A stretch of 64,000 bases of DNA from Lonicera japonica (lineage: Eukaryota; Streptophyta; Magnoliopsida; Dipsacales; Caprifoliaceae): the NCBI GenBank assembly GCA_021464415.1, contig JAKCWG010000888.1:62001-126000 (forward strand), written 5' to 3'. A program made the position numbers and the translations under genes. Under the pieces are notes generated by a model. It was not told the origin of the DNA. It searched no databases and saw only the letters and a program-made list of their open reading frames with translations. Position 1 is the stretch's first letter, and every line of letters begins with the position of its first letter. This document shows, piece after piece, positions 1 to 11,962 of this stretch.

Positions 1-1040
1 AGACAAAATACTTACAACTAACCTAAAAGCTAAAATTGTCCTTACAATAAAACAATAATGTTAAAAAACCCTTCATTCATTAAGCTAATGTATGATGTCC
101 TTTGGTTGTATAAAATTATGAAAGAAGGTCTCTCAACCTATTTTTCCTTTATATTTTATGTTATTATGTACTTAATGATGTTGTTAATTAATTAAGTAGG
201 GGATTTATTCCAAAAATAAATGAGAGGTGTGGGAGTGGTAGGAATTAAATGGGAGTGTTATTAAGATAAATGTGTAAAAGTGAGAGCGTTAATAAGAGTG
301 GGAGTGTTAGCAAGAATTTTGTGAGGTGCCAACATCACCACCCTTGATTAAATTGTAAATTTATAAAGTTTAAATTTTTTGTGTAAAATTATAATTTTAG
401 ATTCTTATAACAACCAAAAAGTCGAACCAAATGAACACTAAAAACAATAAGTATGTTGAATCGCATGATTAATAATTTAATATATATATATATATATATA
501 TTTAGAATTCACAAAAAAATAGTACGAGCATCCCACTTTTTTATATAAGGGTGCGTTTGGTACGGTTACCGCACCACAAACTCTATGTCGAACTTTTGAT
601 ATGCCTAAATTTATTGTTATTATTATACTAAAATTTTCCGTATACCAAAATAATTGATTGTACAGTATGATAATGGTAAACTATCAAAATATTCTCAATC
701 TATTTTTTTCCTATTTTCTGTAAATTTTTTCCAAAAAATCATATACTAAGGACCAAGCCAAGATAAAAAATGGTGTTCTTAAATGCACCCACATAATCCA
801 TCTTCTCACCCCACCAAAAGTCAATATTACATCAATCTTAACCTAAAAAATAATGTAAGATCCTTTCTTCTCACCCCAGTTCTGATACTTGAAAAATTGC
901 CACTAATTTATCTTCTCGCCCATTTAAATTTTTTAAAACTAAAAAGGTCCATTCTTTTCAACAAATAATTCTATAACTCTAGTTCCAAAATATTTTAATA
1001 AATGATTTATTTTTATAAAATCTATTTTATTTTACCAATT
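1..1040. other. AT-rich intergenic, no gene seen
   Basis: No coding potential is visible. There is a TA microsatellite near 480-500. At about 549 the sequence TAAGGGTGCGTTTGGTA resembles the left end of a Harbinger or hAT-type MITE (compare the element at 12704), but I found no matching right end. Confidence 0.5.
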
Positions 1041-1049
1041 CATTAGATA

Positions 1050-1434
1050 GGGTAATTAGCAAAAATGACCCCTGAAGTTTGACCAATGTCCCTTGCTCGC
1101 CCTTAAAGTTTAATTTTTGGTTAAAGTATCCTTAAAGTTTCTAATTTGTCCCTCACTCGTCCAAAACTTGATGCCCCGTTAAAAACTTGGACGGAAAAGA
1201 CACGTGGATGAACGAGTAAGAGACAAATTTCAAACTTCAGGGGGATACTCTCAAAGTTTTTCAAACTCTAGCTGTTATTTTCTAAGGCTTTCAGTCTAGT
1301 TTTTAACGGAGCATCCAATTTTGGAAGAGTGAGGGAAAATTAAAAACTTTAAGGATGTTTCAGCCGAAAATTGAACTTTAGGGACGAGTGAGGAACATTG
1401 GTCAAACTTTAGGGGTTATTTTTGCTAATTACCC
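1050..1434. mobile_element. Mutator-type MITE with 9-bp TSD
   Basis: This is a 385-bp non-coding element with long terminal inverted repeats of about 130-140 bp. The left end reads GGGTAATTAGCAAAAATGAC and the right end is its near-perfect reverse complement. It is flanked by the identical 9-bp direct repeat CATTAGATA at 1041-1049 and 1435-1443. A 9-bp TSD with long inverted repeats is typical of Mutator-like elements. No transposase is encoded, so it depends on a partner elsewhere. Confidence 0.85.
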
Positions 1435-1443
1435 CATTAGATA

Positions 1444-2178
1444 CAACTGTATAAGACACAGTAATATTACGAAGATTGCAATTTTATTATAAGCTAGTGA
1501 AAACGGTTGGGGTAATTATCTTGTGTTAACTAATTAATTTTTACTTTGATCAGATGTTTCATTTTAAATAGTTGGTCGCCTAAAAATCTAAAACTATTGT
1601 TGCTATTTTTATTTTTCAAATTTGCACTTTACTTTTTTTTAAATTGTCACTTATGGGGCGTGACCCTATCTCTAATTAGGAATTTTGTGAGGTTAATAAT
1701 GAATTTTGTGGATGTGCAATAAAAAATTAAATTTATTATTTGACTTTTAAAAAATAGGTGGTATATCATTGGCTTGTAAAAAAAGACGGGATAGGTTAAA
1801 TGTTTTCGAATAAAAATATTTTTCTTGGTTTATATAAGATTTTCATGTTTTAATTTTAGCGATGACGAAATTGACGTCCCAATAGTACATTCAGTATATC
1901 CACCCACCATTGGGGTGAATTGAAAGTTTTTTCAAAAAATAAGTGAAGTAAGAAGAAAGTATTCTCTTACTGAAGTGAGAAGACGAATTATGTGGGTTTA
2001 TTTAAGAACTCCCATAAAAAACCAAGATATCATTAGCTTAAATTGCACGCATATAATCAAATGGAGTTGAAAATTAACGTTAACTAAAATATAAAAAGTG
2101 AATCTGGCGTAACAGAAGTAAACAGAAGCCGACTAGCATATAAGTATATATACTCACGTATAGAGTCCCTATCCTATA
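1444..2178. other. AT-rich intergenic, no gene seen
   Basis: No open frame, RNA gene or clear repeat boundary is visible in this stretch. Confidence 0.4.
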
Positions 2179-2550
2179 CGGATTACTATTCACGGACCAT
2201 CCGTACGGATTGGTCCGTTTGGCACGCTTCCCGATGGAATTTTTTGATGAAATTTTTTGGGAATGTTCTTCATCGTGTGTAGAACATCTCCACCAAATTT
2301 CATCAAAAAATTCAATCGGGAAGTAGGTTAACTATATGATTGAAAAAAACTGGTCCAGAAATAGATATATAAAATCCAATATTTTTCAATCATGTAGTTA
2401 ACCTACTTCCCGGTTGAATTTTTTGATGAAATTTGGTGGAGATGTTCTACACACGATGAAGAACATCCCCACAAAATTTCATCAAAAAATTCCATCGGGA
2501 AGCGTGCCAAACGGACCAATCCGTACGGATGGTCCGTGAACAGTAATCCG
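2179..2550. mobile_element. Hairpin MITE with nested inverted repeats
   Basis: Two arms of about 169 bp (2179-2347 and 2382-2550) are roughly 96% complementary by eye, around a loop of about 34 bp. The outer ends read CGGATTACT and AGTAATCCG. Each arm also contains its own smaller inverted repeat (GAATTTTTTGATGAAATTT against its complement, about 40 bp per side). A transcript could therefore fold either as one long duplex or as two small hairpins. I found no convincing TSD, so the superfamily is unknown. It is non-coding. Confidence 0.75.
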
Positions 2551-5262
2551 CACCTGAAAATTCCCCCTCACGTATAGACTATTTAGATATGAGAAATTTT
2601 GAGTTCGAGTCTTACTTAGAGTAGAAATGATTTATTTGTTATTTAATATGTAATTTAAGGGAGGGATTTAGATCTCTATTTAATAATAAAGAAAAAGGTA
2701 TGTATATACGCACACATAAATGCACAATACTGGATAGAGGTGTTTTCGGTTTTACTTGGGATAAAAATTAGGAGACCCAAACACAAATTAAATTTGAAAG
2801 TTTGGTTCGGTTCAATTTCAGTTTATAAATCTTCCAAACCCAAACCCGAATCAAACTTTTGGATTTCGGTTCCGTTTTTTTCGGGTTTTTTTAAATACTA
2901 AATAAACGGTAAGACAACACTTATTTTGTTAGAAAATACTTATTTTGAATCAAAAAATATTAACTTTTACAATTATAATATAGCTTTAATATTCATGATA
3001 GCTTAAACGATCGATTTCTCACTCGATTTTGTAGATTTTAGGAACATAAAATTTTAAATAGTAAAGTAATATTATTTTGAGTCACATATTCAATGATTCA
3101 CTTTAGTTCGATTCAGTTTGGTTTCACAAAGTCATGCCCCAAACCCGAACCAAACATATTTAGTTTCAGTTTCTTTGTTTGGGTTTTGGTTTTTTTTCGG
3201 TTAATTTTTTACACATCGGTACAACTCAATATGGTTCGGCCGTTTGGTTTTCGTGTTCGCGACAACACCCTAATACTAATATTGGAAGGTAAGAGGATAG
3301 CCAGGGGAGATAACATTAATGGTTTGCTAATGATGTTGTTTATTGTATTTTTTTTTAAAAAAAAAAGAGATCCGTGTCTCTCTTTTTAACTACAACAATG
3401 AAAATGCTCCAAATCTATGTAGCCATAACAGAATATAGTACATCTCTTAAATTCGAGCCATGATACATTTCTCAATTAGATTGGTTTCAAGTATTCTGAT
3501 TAAGGTATGTTATAAAAAATTTTACAGAAGCTAATAGCCATAATAAAATATAATAATTATTATACCAGCTGGAAATTGGAGAAAAGGTCTTTTGTGATAA
3601 TATTTTTTGAAAAAAATTTAGAGATTTTTTTTTTGAAATAAGGGACTGTTTTTATTATTCTTTTTTTCTGAAATAAGGGTATATATTTTTATCAATTGTG
3701 TTTTATAATGATGGCTTTAACCAAAATTGTGTTTTGTGCAAGTTTAACTTTGCAATTTAAAAAATTTAATGTAAATTTGTTTTGTATGATTTGTTTATAA
3801 TTTTTTTTAACGAGTATATTCTTGTGTGTCACTCATGTAACTCTAAAACAACGTTAAACCCAAACATAGTAATGTATTAGAAAATAAGAAGTGCGATGCA
3901 TAACCCAAAAAAATTATTCTGTATGTTTTATTAATAAATGGGTTTTAAATTTGTAATTTCTTTAAATGCTTAGATCTAATGTACTCTCAACTAAACACTT
4001 AGATATAATAATATGCTAAAAAACATGTAGTGCAAACTTAATTTTGTACGATACCCTTAAAAATAGGCTGTGTTATTTACACCTCCAAATATGTCACAAA
4101 CATTCCCTTGTAATTTATTAAAAACACATTTTAACAACTCCTTTATTTGTCACGAACACTATCCTCGCTTCCCGATATTAGGTGAGTACTTAGTAACACA
4201 CTATTCTCATTTGAGCCGAGTTTATGTGAGTGCACTCATCTTTCATTAAGCGGGCCTTATTTAGAAAACATTCCAGCACTCAATTGCCTGATGTTAGGCT
4301 AGTTCTTATCAACAAACTCTCCCTAAGTGGGCTGAGTGTATGTGACTATACTCACCTCTTATTAAGCGAGTCTTATGGGGTGTGAGTGATATTAAATTTA
4401 CCTTTCGAGGGTGTTTATGACAATGAGAGTATTTTATGACAAAAAATTGTGTGGACCTCTCTTAAAAAAATTACAATTTGAAGTAAACTCAACATTACAT
4501 TCCTTTTGGAGTTTTGATGCAATGGAAACGAAGACCATATTATTATTTTATTGTTTTTTATTTTTATTTTATTAATCAAGGTTAATAGTTTCTTTATTTA
4601 TAGTCTTTTTTTTTAAATTTGAATTTGAATATTTGTTTTGGTAGGTCTTAAATATAATTAGATTATAATAATTCAATTTCCTTATGTGAAGGATTTTTTA
4701 TTTAAGGTAAGTTTAAGATTTTAGATTATAAATTAGTACTTATTTTATATCATTGTAACCAACCAATTATGAATTAATAAAAATTTGTGGGAAATTTCTT
4801 TGTTCTCGGAAAATTCTATGAATTTTCGTTTTATTCTTGTGAAATCAAGAGTCTAAAGTTGAAGACGGTGTTCTTCTTCCTTCCCGCTCGCTCCCATTCT
4901 ACATCAAGTTTGGTCAAAATTTCCAACAGCTAAATATTTATGGTACTGTATGTGATAAGAAACTTAGTTAAGCTTTATTCTTTTTCTATTGTACAATACA
5001 TTAAATTTATTTTACTTATTTCAACTGTGGATTATTTTGGAGTTTGTCTCTTAATAATAATACAATATTTAAGTTGACCCCCCTTGCCATAAAAAGTCAC
5101 CATTGTTTTATAGTTCAATGTCCTAAAATTTTATGTTCATTACACATTTGTCCTCACTTTTTAAAAATCATAATTTGACAAAAGGGAGTGTCCCCGCGGA
5201 CACTCTTACCTTGGGACCACCTTGAGTAGCCAGCCCTAACTCATTATCTGTATGGAGGCTTA
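2551..5262. other. AT-rich intergenic, degraded repeats
   Basis: No gene is supported. 2745-3250 is rich in CCAAACCC / GGTTCGGTT short repeats on both strands, and the 98-residue open frame at 3093-3389 falls in this simple sequence and looks spurious. 4175-4390 holds two diverged copies of a unit of about 120 bp (share GTGAGT, CTCACCT and AAGCG blocks). This resembles the inside of an old DNA transposon. Confidence 0.4.
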
Positions 5263-5613
5263 GAGTATCTCTGAGAAATTATATATTATACTAATTCTTT
5301 TTATAATATCTAATCTACACTAACAAATGAGTGTTCAACAATATAGTTAAAGTAGAGAGCAAACTTTAGCTCCTATATTTAGAGAGTTTCTTTAACTCTC
5401 TATTTAATATTTTCGTATTAAAAAAGCACCCAATTTTTTTTAAAAATTTTGTTACACCCAGTTGAATTGTAACATGTGTCTTCATATAAGTGCAACTGGA
5501 GAGTATTGTTGGAGGCTCTTCTCAAACAACACTCTTCATTTCAAAAAGAGCTCTCTATTTTAGAGAAAATGCTCTCTAAAATAGAGAGTATTGTTGGAGA
5601 TACTCTTACTCAC
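5263..5613. mobile_element. MITE-like element, AGAGTATCTC ends
   Basis: The left end AGAGTATCTCTGAG is mirrored on the right by TTGGAGATACTCT, and the interior carries further short inverted repeats such as CTCTATTTTAGAG. This terminal style is common in plant MITEs. The TSD is not clear, so boundaries are approximate. The tandem duplication that follows starts inside this element. Confidence 0.5.
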
Positions 5614-6574
5614 CACTAGGGATGATAAGTTATTAGATTTGGGGCTGGTTTAGTCAAACCCGAATTTAAACCAACCAAATATAATGGGTTTTATATTAGG
5701 AAATCTGAACATGAACTGCTTGTTAGTATACTTGGACCTAGACCCGCTCTAACTAGCATTGATTTGCCCCTACCCAGTGTAATTGTAGAGTAATATAAGG
5801 GTATTAAGGTAAAAAAAACACAATTTTTTTTTGTGGCGGGGGGGGGGGGGGAGGTGGTCAAATTGGTTTATTTTATCTAAACTGATAAACGCTTAATATT
5901 GTCATTCATACGCTCATTTTCGGAGTTGTTTGATACGTTTATTTCTCTAAAACTACTCCGTTTGCCAACTTATTTCGCGATTAGTCTCATAGCACTTTTG
6001 TATTTAACAATGCTTGGAAACATGTGTCTTCATATAAGTGCAACTGGAGAGTATTGTTGGAGGCTCTTCTCAAACAACACTCTTCATTTCAAAAAGAGCT
6101 CTCTATTTTAGAGAAAATGCTCTCTAAAATAGAGAGTATTGTTGGAGATACTCTTACTCACCACTAGGGATGATAAGTTATTAGATTTGGGGCTGGTTTA
6201 GTCAAACCCGAATTTAAACCAACCAAATATAATGGGTTTTATATTAGGAAATCTGAACATGAACTGCTTGTTAGTATACTTGGACCTAGACCCGCTCTAA
6301 CTAGCATTGATTTGCCCCTACCCAGTGTAATTGTAGAGTAATATAAGGGTATTAAGGTAAAAAAAACACAATTTTTTTTTGTGGCGGGGGGGGGGGGGGG
6401 GGGGGAGGTGGTCAAATTGGTTTATTTTATCTAAACTGATAAACGCTTAATATTGTCATTCATACGCTCATTTTCGGAGTTGTTTGATACGTTTATTTCT
6501 CTAAAACTACTCCGTTTGCCAACTTATTTCGCGATTAGTCTCATAGCACTTTTGTATTTAACAATGCTTGGAAA
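5471..6574 (+). repeat. Tandem duplication of a ~550-bp unit
   Basis: The unit 5472-6019 is repeated at once as 6020-6573. By eye the copies are identical except for the length of a G run (14 G at 5838-5851; 20 G at 6386-6405). This is either a very recent duplication or an assembly artefact at a homopolymer. The 70-residue open frame at 5899-6111 spans the junction between copies and is not a gene. Confidence 0.85.
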
Positions 6575-6649
6575 GGCACATTTTGTGTTTATTTTGGTGT
6601 ATTTAGATTTCAAGAACTATTGTATTTAATACAATAGTGAAATTTTCCA

Positions 6650-6990
6650 TGGACAAAAGAAATCCAAGAATGTGGAAGTCTCCATGTGATTAAAGAGCAT
6701 CCAAGAAAGTGGAAGTCTCCATGTCCATGTGATTAAATAAAGAAAGTGGAAGTCTCCATGTCCATGTGATTAAAGAGTATCCAAGATGGTGGATTTATCC
6801 ATGTAATTAAAGAAACAAAGTGGAAATCTCCATGTGATGGTGTCTTTAAATTTCAAGAAATATTGCATTTAATACAATGGTGGAATTTTTCATGGGACAA
6901 AAAGAATCAAAGAAAGTGGAAGTCTCCATGTCCATGTGATTAAAGAAAGAAAGTGGAATTCTCCATGTGATTAAAGAGCATCCAAGATGG
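6650..6990 (+). repeat. Minisatellite, GTGGAAGTCTCCATGTGATT units
   Basis: About eight imperfect copies of a 35-45 bp unit built from AAGTGGAAGTCTCCATG, TCCATGTGATTAAAGA and CATCCAAGATGG. Unit lengths vary by addition or loss of the TCCATG block. No coding frame runs through it. Confidence 0.7.
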
Positions 6991-6999
6991 TGGATTTAT

Positions 7000-8667
7000 C
7001 CACCAAAAATAAAATAAGCATTGTTTATTTTTGGCATCCAACACAACTCTCCTATTTATAGTCTTCATTTGTTGCTTTGGAGAGGAGTACTTTTATTACT
7101 TCTCATTTTCTCAATTTATAGAGAGCTTGTAATAGTTTTATTTTTTAGAGAGAGAAATTGAGTTCAATTTTATAATTCTTGTCTCTACATTTATTATGGA
7201 GTAAACTTCTTTGCTAAGGCTAAAAGATGAAATTTGCAATGCATTAATTATGTAAGTTCAATTCTCATTCCATTGTTAGTATTGTTAAATACTTTTTGAA
7301 TCCTTCATCTTCTCCATTTTTTTAACCATTCATAAGCTAGTAAGATAATTTTCATATGATGATTTGACTTTGTATGCCTTGTATACATAGATCTCAAGCA
7401 TTAATGAGGAAATGATACACTTGTGTATTTCTTACTAGCCTATGTCCATTCCTTCTTTGAATGAGATACTTTTCATTGTCAAGCATGATCGATTAGTCTT
7501 TGAATATTCATGGAAACACCATAAATTTGAGATTTTAATCTTTTAGTACTTTATGATAAACGCGTAACTTTGTAGTCGCTAACGCTCTTTTGATTGTGTT
7601 TTTCGCGTTTATCTTAGCCTAGTTTAATTAAATTAATCCACTTCTTGTGCACACACTCAAATATCAAGAATTGCTTTAACATGGCTCAAAGTAGCCTTTT
7701 CTAGTGTCTTGAGTGTACCTTCAGGCTATGGAAGCAAGTTGGAGAGCTTTGGGAAGCGTACAAGAGAGATAGAAGCCAAAAGAGAAGAAAAAAAAAGTCT
7801 CCCGAAGTGTCCTCTGATCGATCAGAGGAGCCTCTGATTGATCAGAGGCCACCTTTTAATGCAAAACATGCCCTCTGATCGATCAGAGGGTGCTCTGATC
7901 GATCAAAGCCCACCTTACAAGCCAAAATCTCCCCTCTGATCGATCAGAGGAGCCTCTGATCGATCAGAGACCTCCTAGAATGCACAGCACAGCCCCCAAA
8001 AGTAGCTTTTCTCTTCTTTTGATGCATGGAAACTCACCAATAAAGGCTGGACTTTCTATTTCTAGATAGGATCAGGTGTCTTTCCTTTGGATCTTTAGAA
8101 AAGTGTACTAGAATACCCATTTTTGGGCATTGCTCTCCCATTATTTAATTGCTCTTTGTCCCTCATGTAATGTATGTAATTTTCTAGATCTAGATTCAAG
8201 TAGCATAAGTATTATTTTCCTGCACTTTGTTTATCATCTATCACTTGTAAGAAATCTAGAGAGAGAAACTCTTGAGAGAAATGGAAATCCCTTTAATGGT
8301 TTTTGTTCATACAACTATCATGGAGTAGTTTCATTGCTAAGGCTAGAAGATGAAGTTTGCATTGCATTAGTTATGTAAGTTTGTTTCTCATTCCATTGTT
8401 AGTGTTGTTAAATACTTCTTGAATCCTTCATCTTCTCCATTCAATCAACCATTCATAAGCTAGTAAGATAATCCTCATAAGGTGATTTGACTTTGTATGC
8501 CTTGTATACATAGATCTCAAGCATTAATGAGAAGATGATGCACTTGTGTATTTCTTATTAGCCTATGTCCATTCCTTCTATGATTGAGATACTTTACATT
8601 GCCAAGCATGTTTAGTCTTTGAGTATTCATAGAAATACCATAAATTTGAGATTCCAATCCTTGAATG
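7000..8667 (+). repeat. Retrotransposon-like non-coding repeat block with palindromes
   Basis: The segment 7198-7560 (starting GGAGTAAACTTCTTTGCTAA) recurs diverged at 8321-8680, a spacing of 1123 bp. Between them, at 7811-7970, lies a cluster of palindromes annotated separately. No protein domain is readable. Large, diverged, non-coding direct repeats suggest an old LTR-retrotransposon LTR or untranslated leader, but I cannot prove the family. Confidence 0.45.
7811..7970. repeat. 61-bp repeat x3, each with two 18-bp palindromes
   Basis: Six near-perfect copies of the palindrome CCTCTGATCGATCAGAGG start at 7811, 7831, 7872, 7892, 7933 and 7953. They are arranged as three pairs with a 20-bp offset inside each pair and a 61-bp offset between pairs. 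The palindromes are better conserved than the spacers between them, which suggests selection or homogenisation on the palindrome itself. Confidence 0.85.
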
Positions 8668-10326
8668 CTTTAATGATATGTTGAGTGCTTTCTACACTTT
8701 ATGTGATTTTGAGACTCAATATTTTCTTAGTTAGAGTATTGCCAAGGAGGATCTCTTAAGTTTATGCCATAATCAACTACACTAATCACCATAAGGATTC
8801 AATTTGTATTTATCAAATGTGTCTAAATCGGATGATTTAATCTCCACCTAGACCTCCCAATCTTAGACAAATGAAATGTTATGATTTATTGTGCTAAACT
8901 TTTTAGTTGGCCATTTTCATAATCAAGTCAATTGCCTAGGGAAAACTAACAATGAATTCTCAATGCCTAGTTTAATTTTATGCCTTTTCTTTTGGTGTAT
9001 CTCAAGTTTGCATCTTGGTTGGACATTATATGGGAATGGGTTGCACTTGCTTCACACCCTTTGTTACAAGATAAAAATGAGAGATACATTTGTGTTGAGT
9101 TTTACTTACACCCTTTTTTTATATGGCATTTATATGGGAATGGGTTGCTTTTACTTCACACCCTTTTGCTTAGAAAAGTGTAAGGTACTCAACACTTAGG
9201 AATTACATTGAGAATTTTGAATGAGATTAATTTTACATAACATTGCATAGCAAATGAATTCTATAATGCCTTAGCCTTTTCTTATCAATTGATACACCAC
9301 TTTAATTTTTATTGCAAGACTTTAAAATCAACAACTAAAATCAACCAAACAAATTCTCTTGAACAAAGCCTTGGACTCGTAATCACCACATTGTCTTTCC
9401 GACTATCCTTGTGGTTCGACACTTGGACTTACCAAGTATTATAACTTGACAACCTACACTTGGGTTCCTAAGCGCGGAAGTATTTCGAGCGTGTCACTTT
9501 AATGATATGTTGAGTGCTTTATACACTTTATGTGATTTTAAGACTCATCATCTTTTTAGTTAAAGTGTTGCCAAAGAGGATCTTTTAAATTTATGTCATA
9601 AACAACTTCATTAATCATTTTAAGGATTCAATTTGTATTTATCAAATAAGTCTATATAGGACGGTTTGACCTCCACCTAGACCTCCCAATCTTAAACAAA
9701 TGAAATGTTATGATTTATCGAGCTAAACTCCTTGTAGTTGGCCATTTTCATAATCAAGTCATTTGCCTAGGGGAAACTAACAATGAGTTCTTAAATGCCT
9801 AGTTTAAATTTATACCTTTTCTTTTTGTGTATTTTAAGTTTGAATCTTGGTTGATATTATATGGGAATGGGTTGCACTTGCTTCACACCATTTGTCACAA
9901 GATAAAAATGAGAGATACACTTGTGTTGATATTTGCTTACACCCTTTCTTTATATGGCATTTATATGAGAATTGGTTGCTTTTGCTTCATACCCTTTTGC
10001 TTAGAAATGGGTAAAATATTCAATACATAGGAATTGCATTGAGAACTTTGAATGAGGTTGGTTTTACTTAACTTAACAAAACAAATGAATTCTATAATGC
10101 CTTAGCCTTTTCTCATCTATTATTACATCATTTTAATTTTTATTACAAGACTTTAAAATCAATCACTAAAATCAACCAATTAAATTCTCTTAACAAAACC
10201 TTGGACTCGTAATTACCACATCGTATTTCCGACTATACTTGTGGTTCGACACTTGGACTTACCAAGTATTATAACTTGACAACCTGCACTTGGGTACCTA
10301 AGCAAGAAAGTATTTCCGGCGCGTCA
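8668..10326 (+). repeat. Diverged tandem duplication, ~829-bp unit
   Basis: The unit 8668-9496 begins CTTTAATGATATGTTGAGTG and ends near GAGCGTGTCA. It is followed directly by a diverged copy at 9497-10326 ending GGCGCGTCA. Each ends in a stretch (TGTGGTTCGACACTTGGACT) that looks like retrotransposon LTR or leader sequence. Small open frames at 8891-9199 and 9827-10030 are copies of the same repeated segment and are not credible genes. Confidence 0.75.
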
Positions 10327-10329
10327 TAA

Positions 10330-10466
10330 ACCCCAACCTAACCCAATTCGATATGGATTTTAATTTGGGAAATCTAATTTGATTGAAAAAACCTAACCCG
10401 AAGTTGCCCCATTCGGTAGGGGCGGGTTAAAAACCCACCAGGTTGGGCCATTTTGCCAGCCCTACT
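10330..10466 (-). mobile_element. hAT-like MITE end, fragment
   Basis: Read on the minus strand this begins TAGGGCTGGCAAAATGGCCC, a terminal style common in plant non-autonomous hAT elements. The opposite end and the 8-bp TSD were not found, so it is probably a fragment. Confidence 0.35.
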
Positions 10467-10467
10467 C

Positions 10468-10655
10468 TCCATAGGGGTTGGCCCAGTGGCTTCTCTACCA
10501 CTGGGTTCTTGTGGGGATCAATCCATATAGCAAGATGTTCCATGTTTAATTCCCCCCAGGTGCAAATTGCCTTGTGGTCAGTAGTAGTTTCAATTCCACG
10601 AGCAGGGATTAGTCATATTCCATATCGGGTGGGGACACCTCGTGGGAGAGAAAAA
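10468..10655 (+). mobile_element. tRNA-derived SINE-like sequence (Au-type)
   Basis: It begins GGGGTTGGCCCAGTGGCTTC, which fits a Pol III A box. It continues with a degenerate B box (GTTTAATTCC, near 10540) and ends with GGGTGGGGACACCTCGTGGG followed by an A-rich tail. The order and the 3' motif resemble the plant Au SINE family. No TSD was identified. The open frame 10443-10739 that crosses it is incidental. Confidence 0.5.
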
Positions 10656-10740
10656 AATGTATGGAGCCTCATTGAATATTTTATAGTATGTCAAAACTCA
10701 CAATATAGAATCAGAATTGAGGGGACTCGGATAAAATGAC

Positions 10741-11730
10741 AAAAATCACTTTATAAATAAAATTTTAAATTGAACTATTTAAATTTAAAATTTTTACCAG
10801 ATAAAGTGTATTCTCGGCGAGGACTTTGGAGCCAGAGGAGAACTTTGTCCATTGCATTAATTTAAGAGTTGAGTGTGCATTCAAACTAAAAAACATAATA
10901 CAATTGCTTGGCCTTTGGAGCTGAGAGCTATCTCATTATTGCAATTTCTGTTCATGAAGTAACAATTTTTTTATTATGTCAAGCAATAGGCGAGATGTCA
11001 GTTATTTCAGTCCACACCTAAAATTGTCAAATTACGTACTCTTCATTGATTTAAATGCTGTTTGTCTTTGCCATCGATTATGGTCTCAGGTCGAACAGCC
11101 ACCTGTTACCAACAACTACCCTCAAAGTTCTAAATTGCACTTGAAGCAGTTATACATCTTGTAGTTAATCTATTTATTTTATATATAATTTTAAACAAAA
11201 TAAATTAATTTCTAAATCTCCAACTAATTTTATACAAGAATTTTACGTCAAATGGATATCTACTACCCAAGAACATAATATTACATATCTAGTATATATA
11301 TTTTTTTCGAAGATAAAAGTGTGTAAACTAACTTAAGTGTATCTCAACTATCTTTTTTTTATTTCCTTTAAAGACATATTATCCACGTATACTTTTGTCA
11401 AAATATTTGTTTGTGTTAATACTTAAATTTTTGTCATACTCATAGTGGACCTCACAATAATTGCACATCAAAAGATTCTACAAAACCTGTTTAGTTCCGA
11501 AGTCAATTTAGAGTTAGAATATTATATTAATTAAAATATAAGGATACAATATAAAAATTCATGGTGCTTATATCAGCAAATTGGCAATTGCTTAATTTTG
11601 ACAATTAGAAAACCTTTTGATTATCAAAATAAGATTCTCAATTTACAATTGGTAATCAGGGGCCTTGGGTATTTATTTAAAATTAGAAAAATATTTTTCT
11701 CAACCCACTTGTAAATAAAAAAAATATATA
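10741..11730. other. Intergenic, no gene seen
   Basis: AT-rich sequence. The short frame at 10976-11164 has no recognisable domain and no supporting signals. Confidence 0.4.
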
Positions 11731-11735
11731 AGTGT

Positions 11736-11962
11736 ATTTGGCCTTTGAGGTTCGTAGTTTTTGGTTTATTAAATTTGAGGTTCATAATTTTCATTTGTTA
11801 TATTTTGTGGTCCGAAATAAATCAATCCGCGAGTCAAAGTGTTACATCCGTTAGTCAACATAATATTTTGTTCAAAGTTTTAATAATACTCTTTTTTCAT
11901 TCACACTAGTCATTGAACTTGGACCTCAAACTTAATAAACCAAAAACTAAGGACCCTAGAGT
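11736..11962. mobile_element. Small MITE-like inverted repeat
   Basis: The left arm (around GAGGTTCGTAGTTTTTGGTT) and the right arm (its complement, around CCAAAAACTAAGGACC) are about 38 bp each with few mismatches, separated by about 150 bp. The boundaries and TSD are uncertain. Confidence 0.55.

Noticed and set aside
3093..3389. 98-residue frame with hydrophobic segment
   Set aside because: It lies in Phe-rich simple sequence of GGTTTCGG-type repeats, with no splice or promoter context.
8891..10030. Repeated frames resembling small membrane proteins
   Set aside because: They are copies of one segment of an 829-bp tandem duplication that reads as retrotransposon-like non-coding DNA; the second copy has lost parts of the frame.
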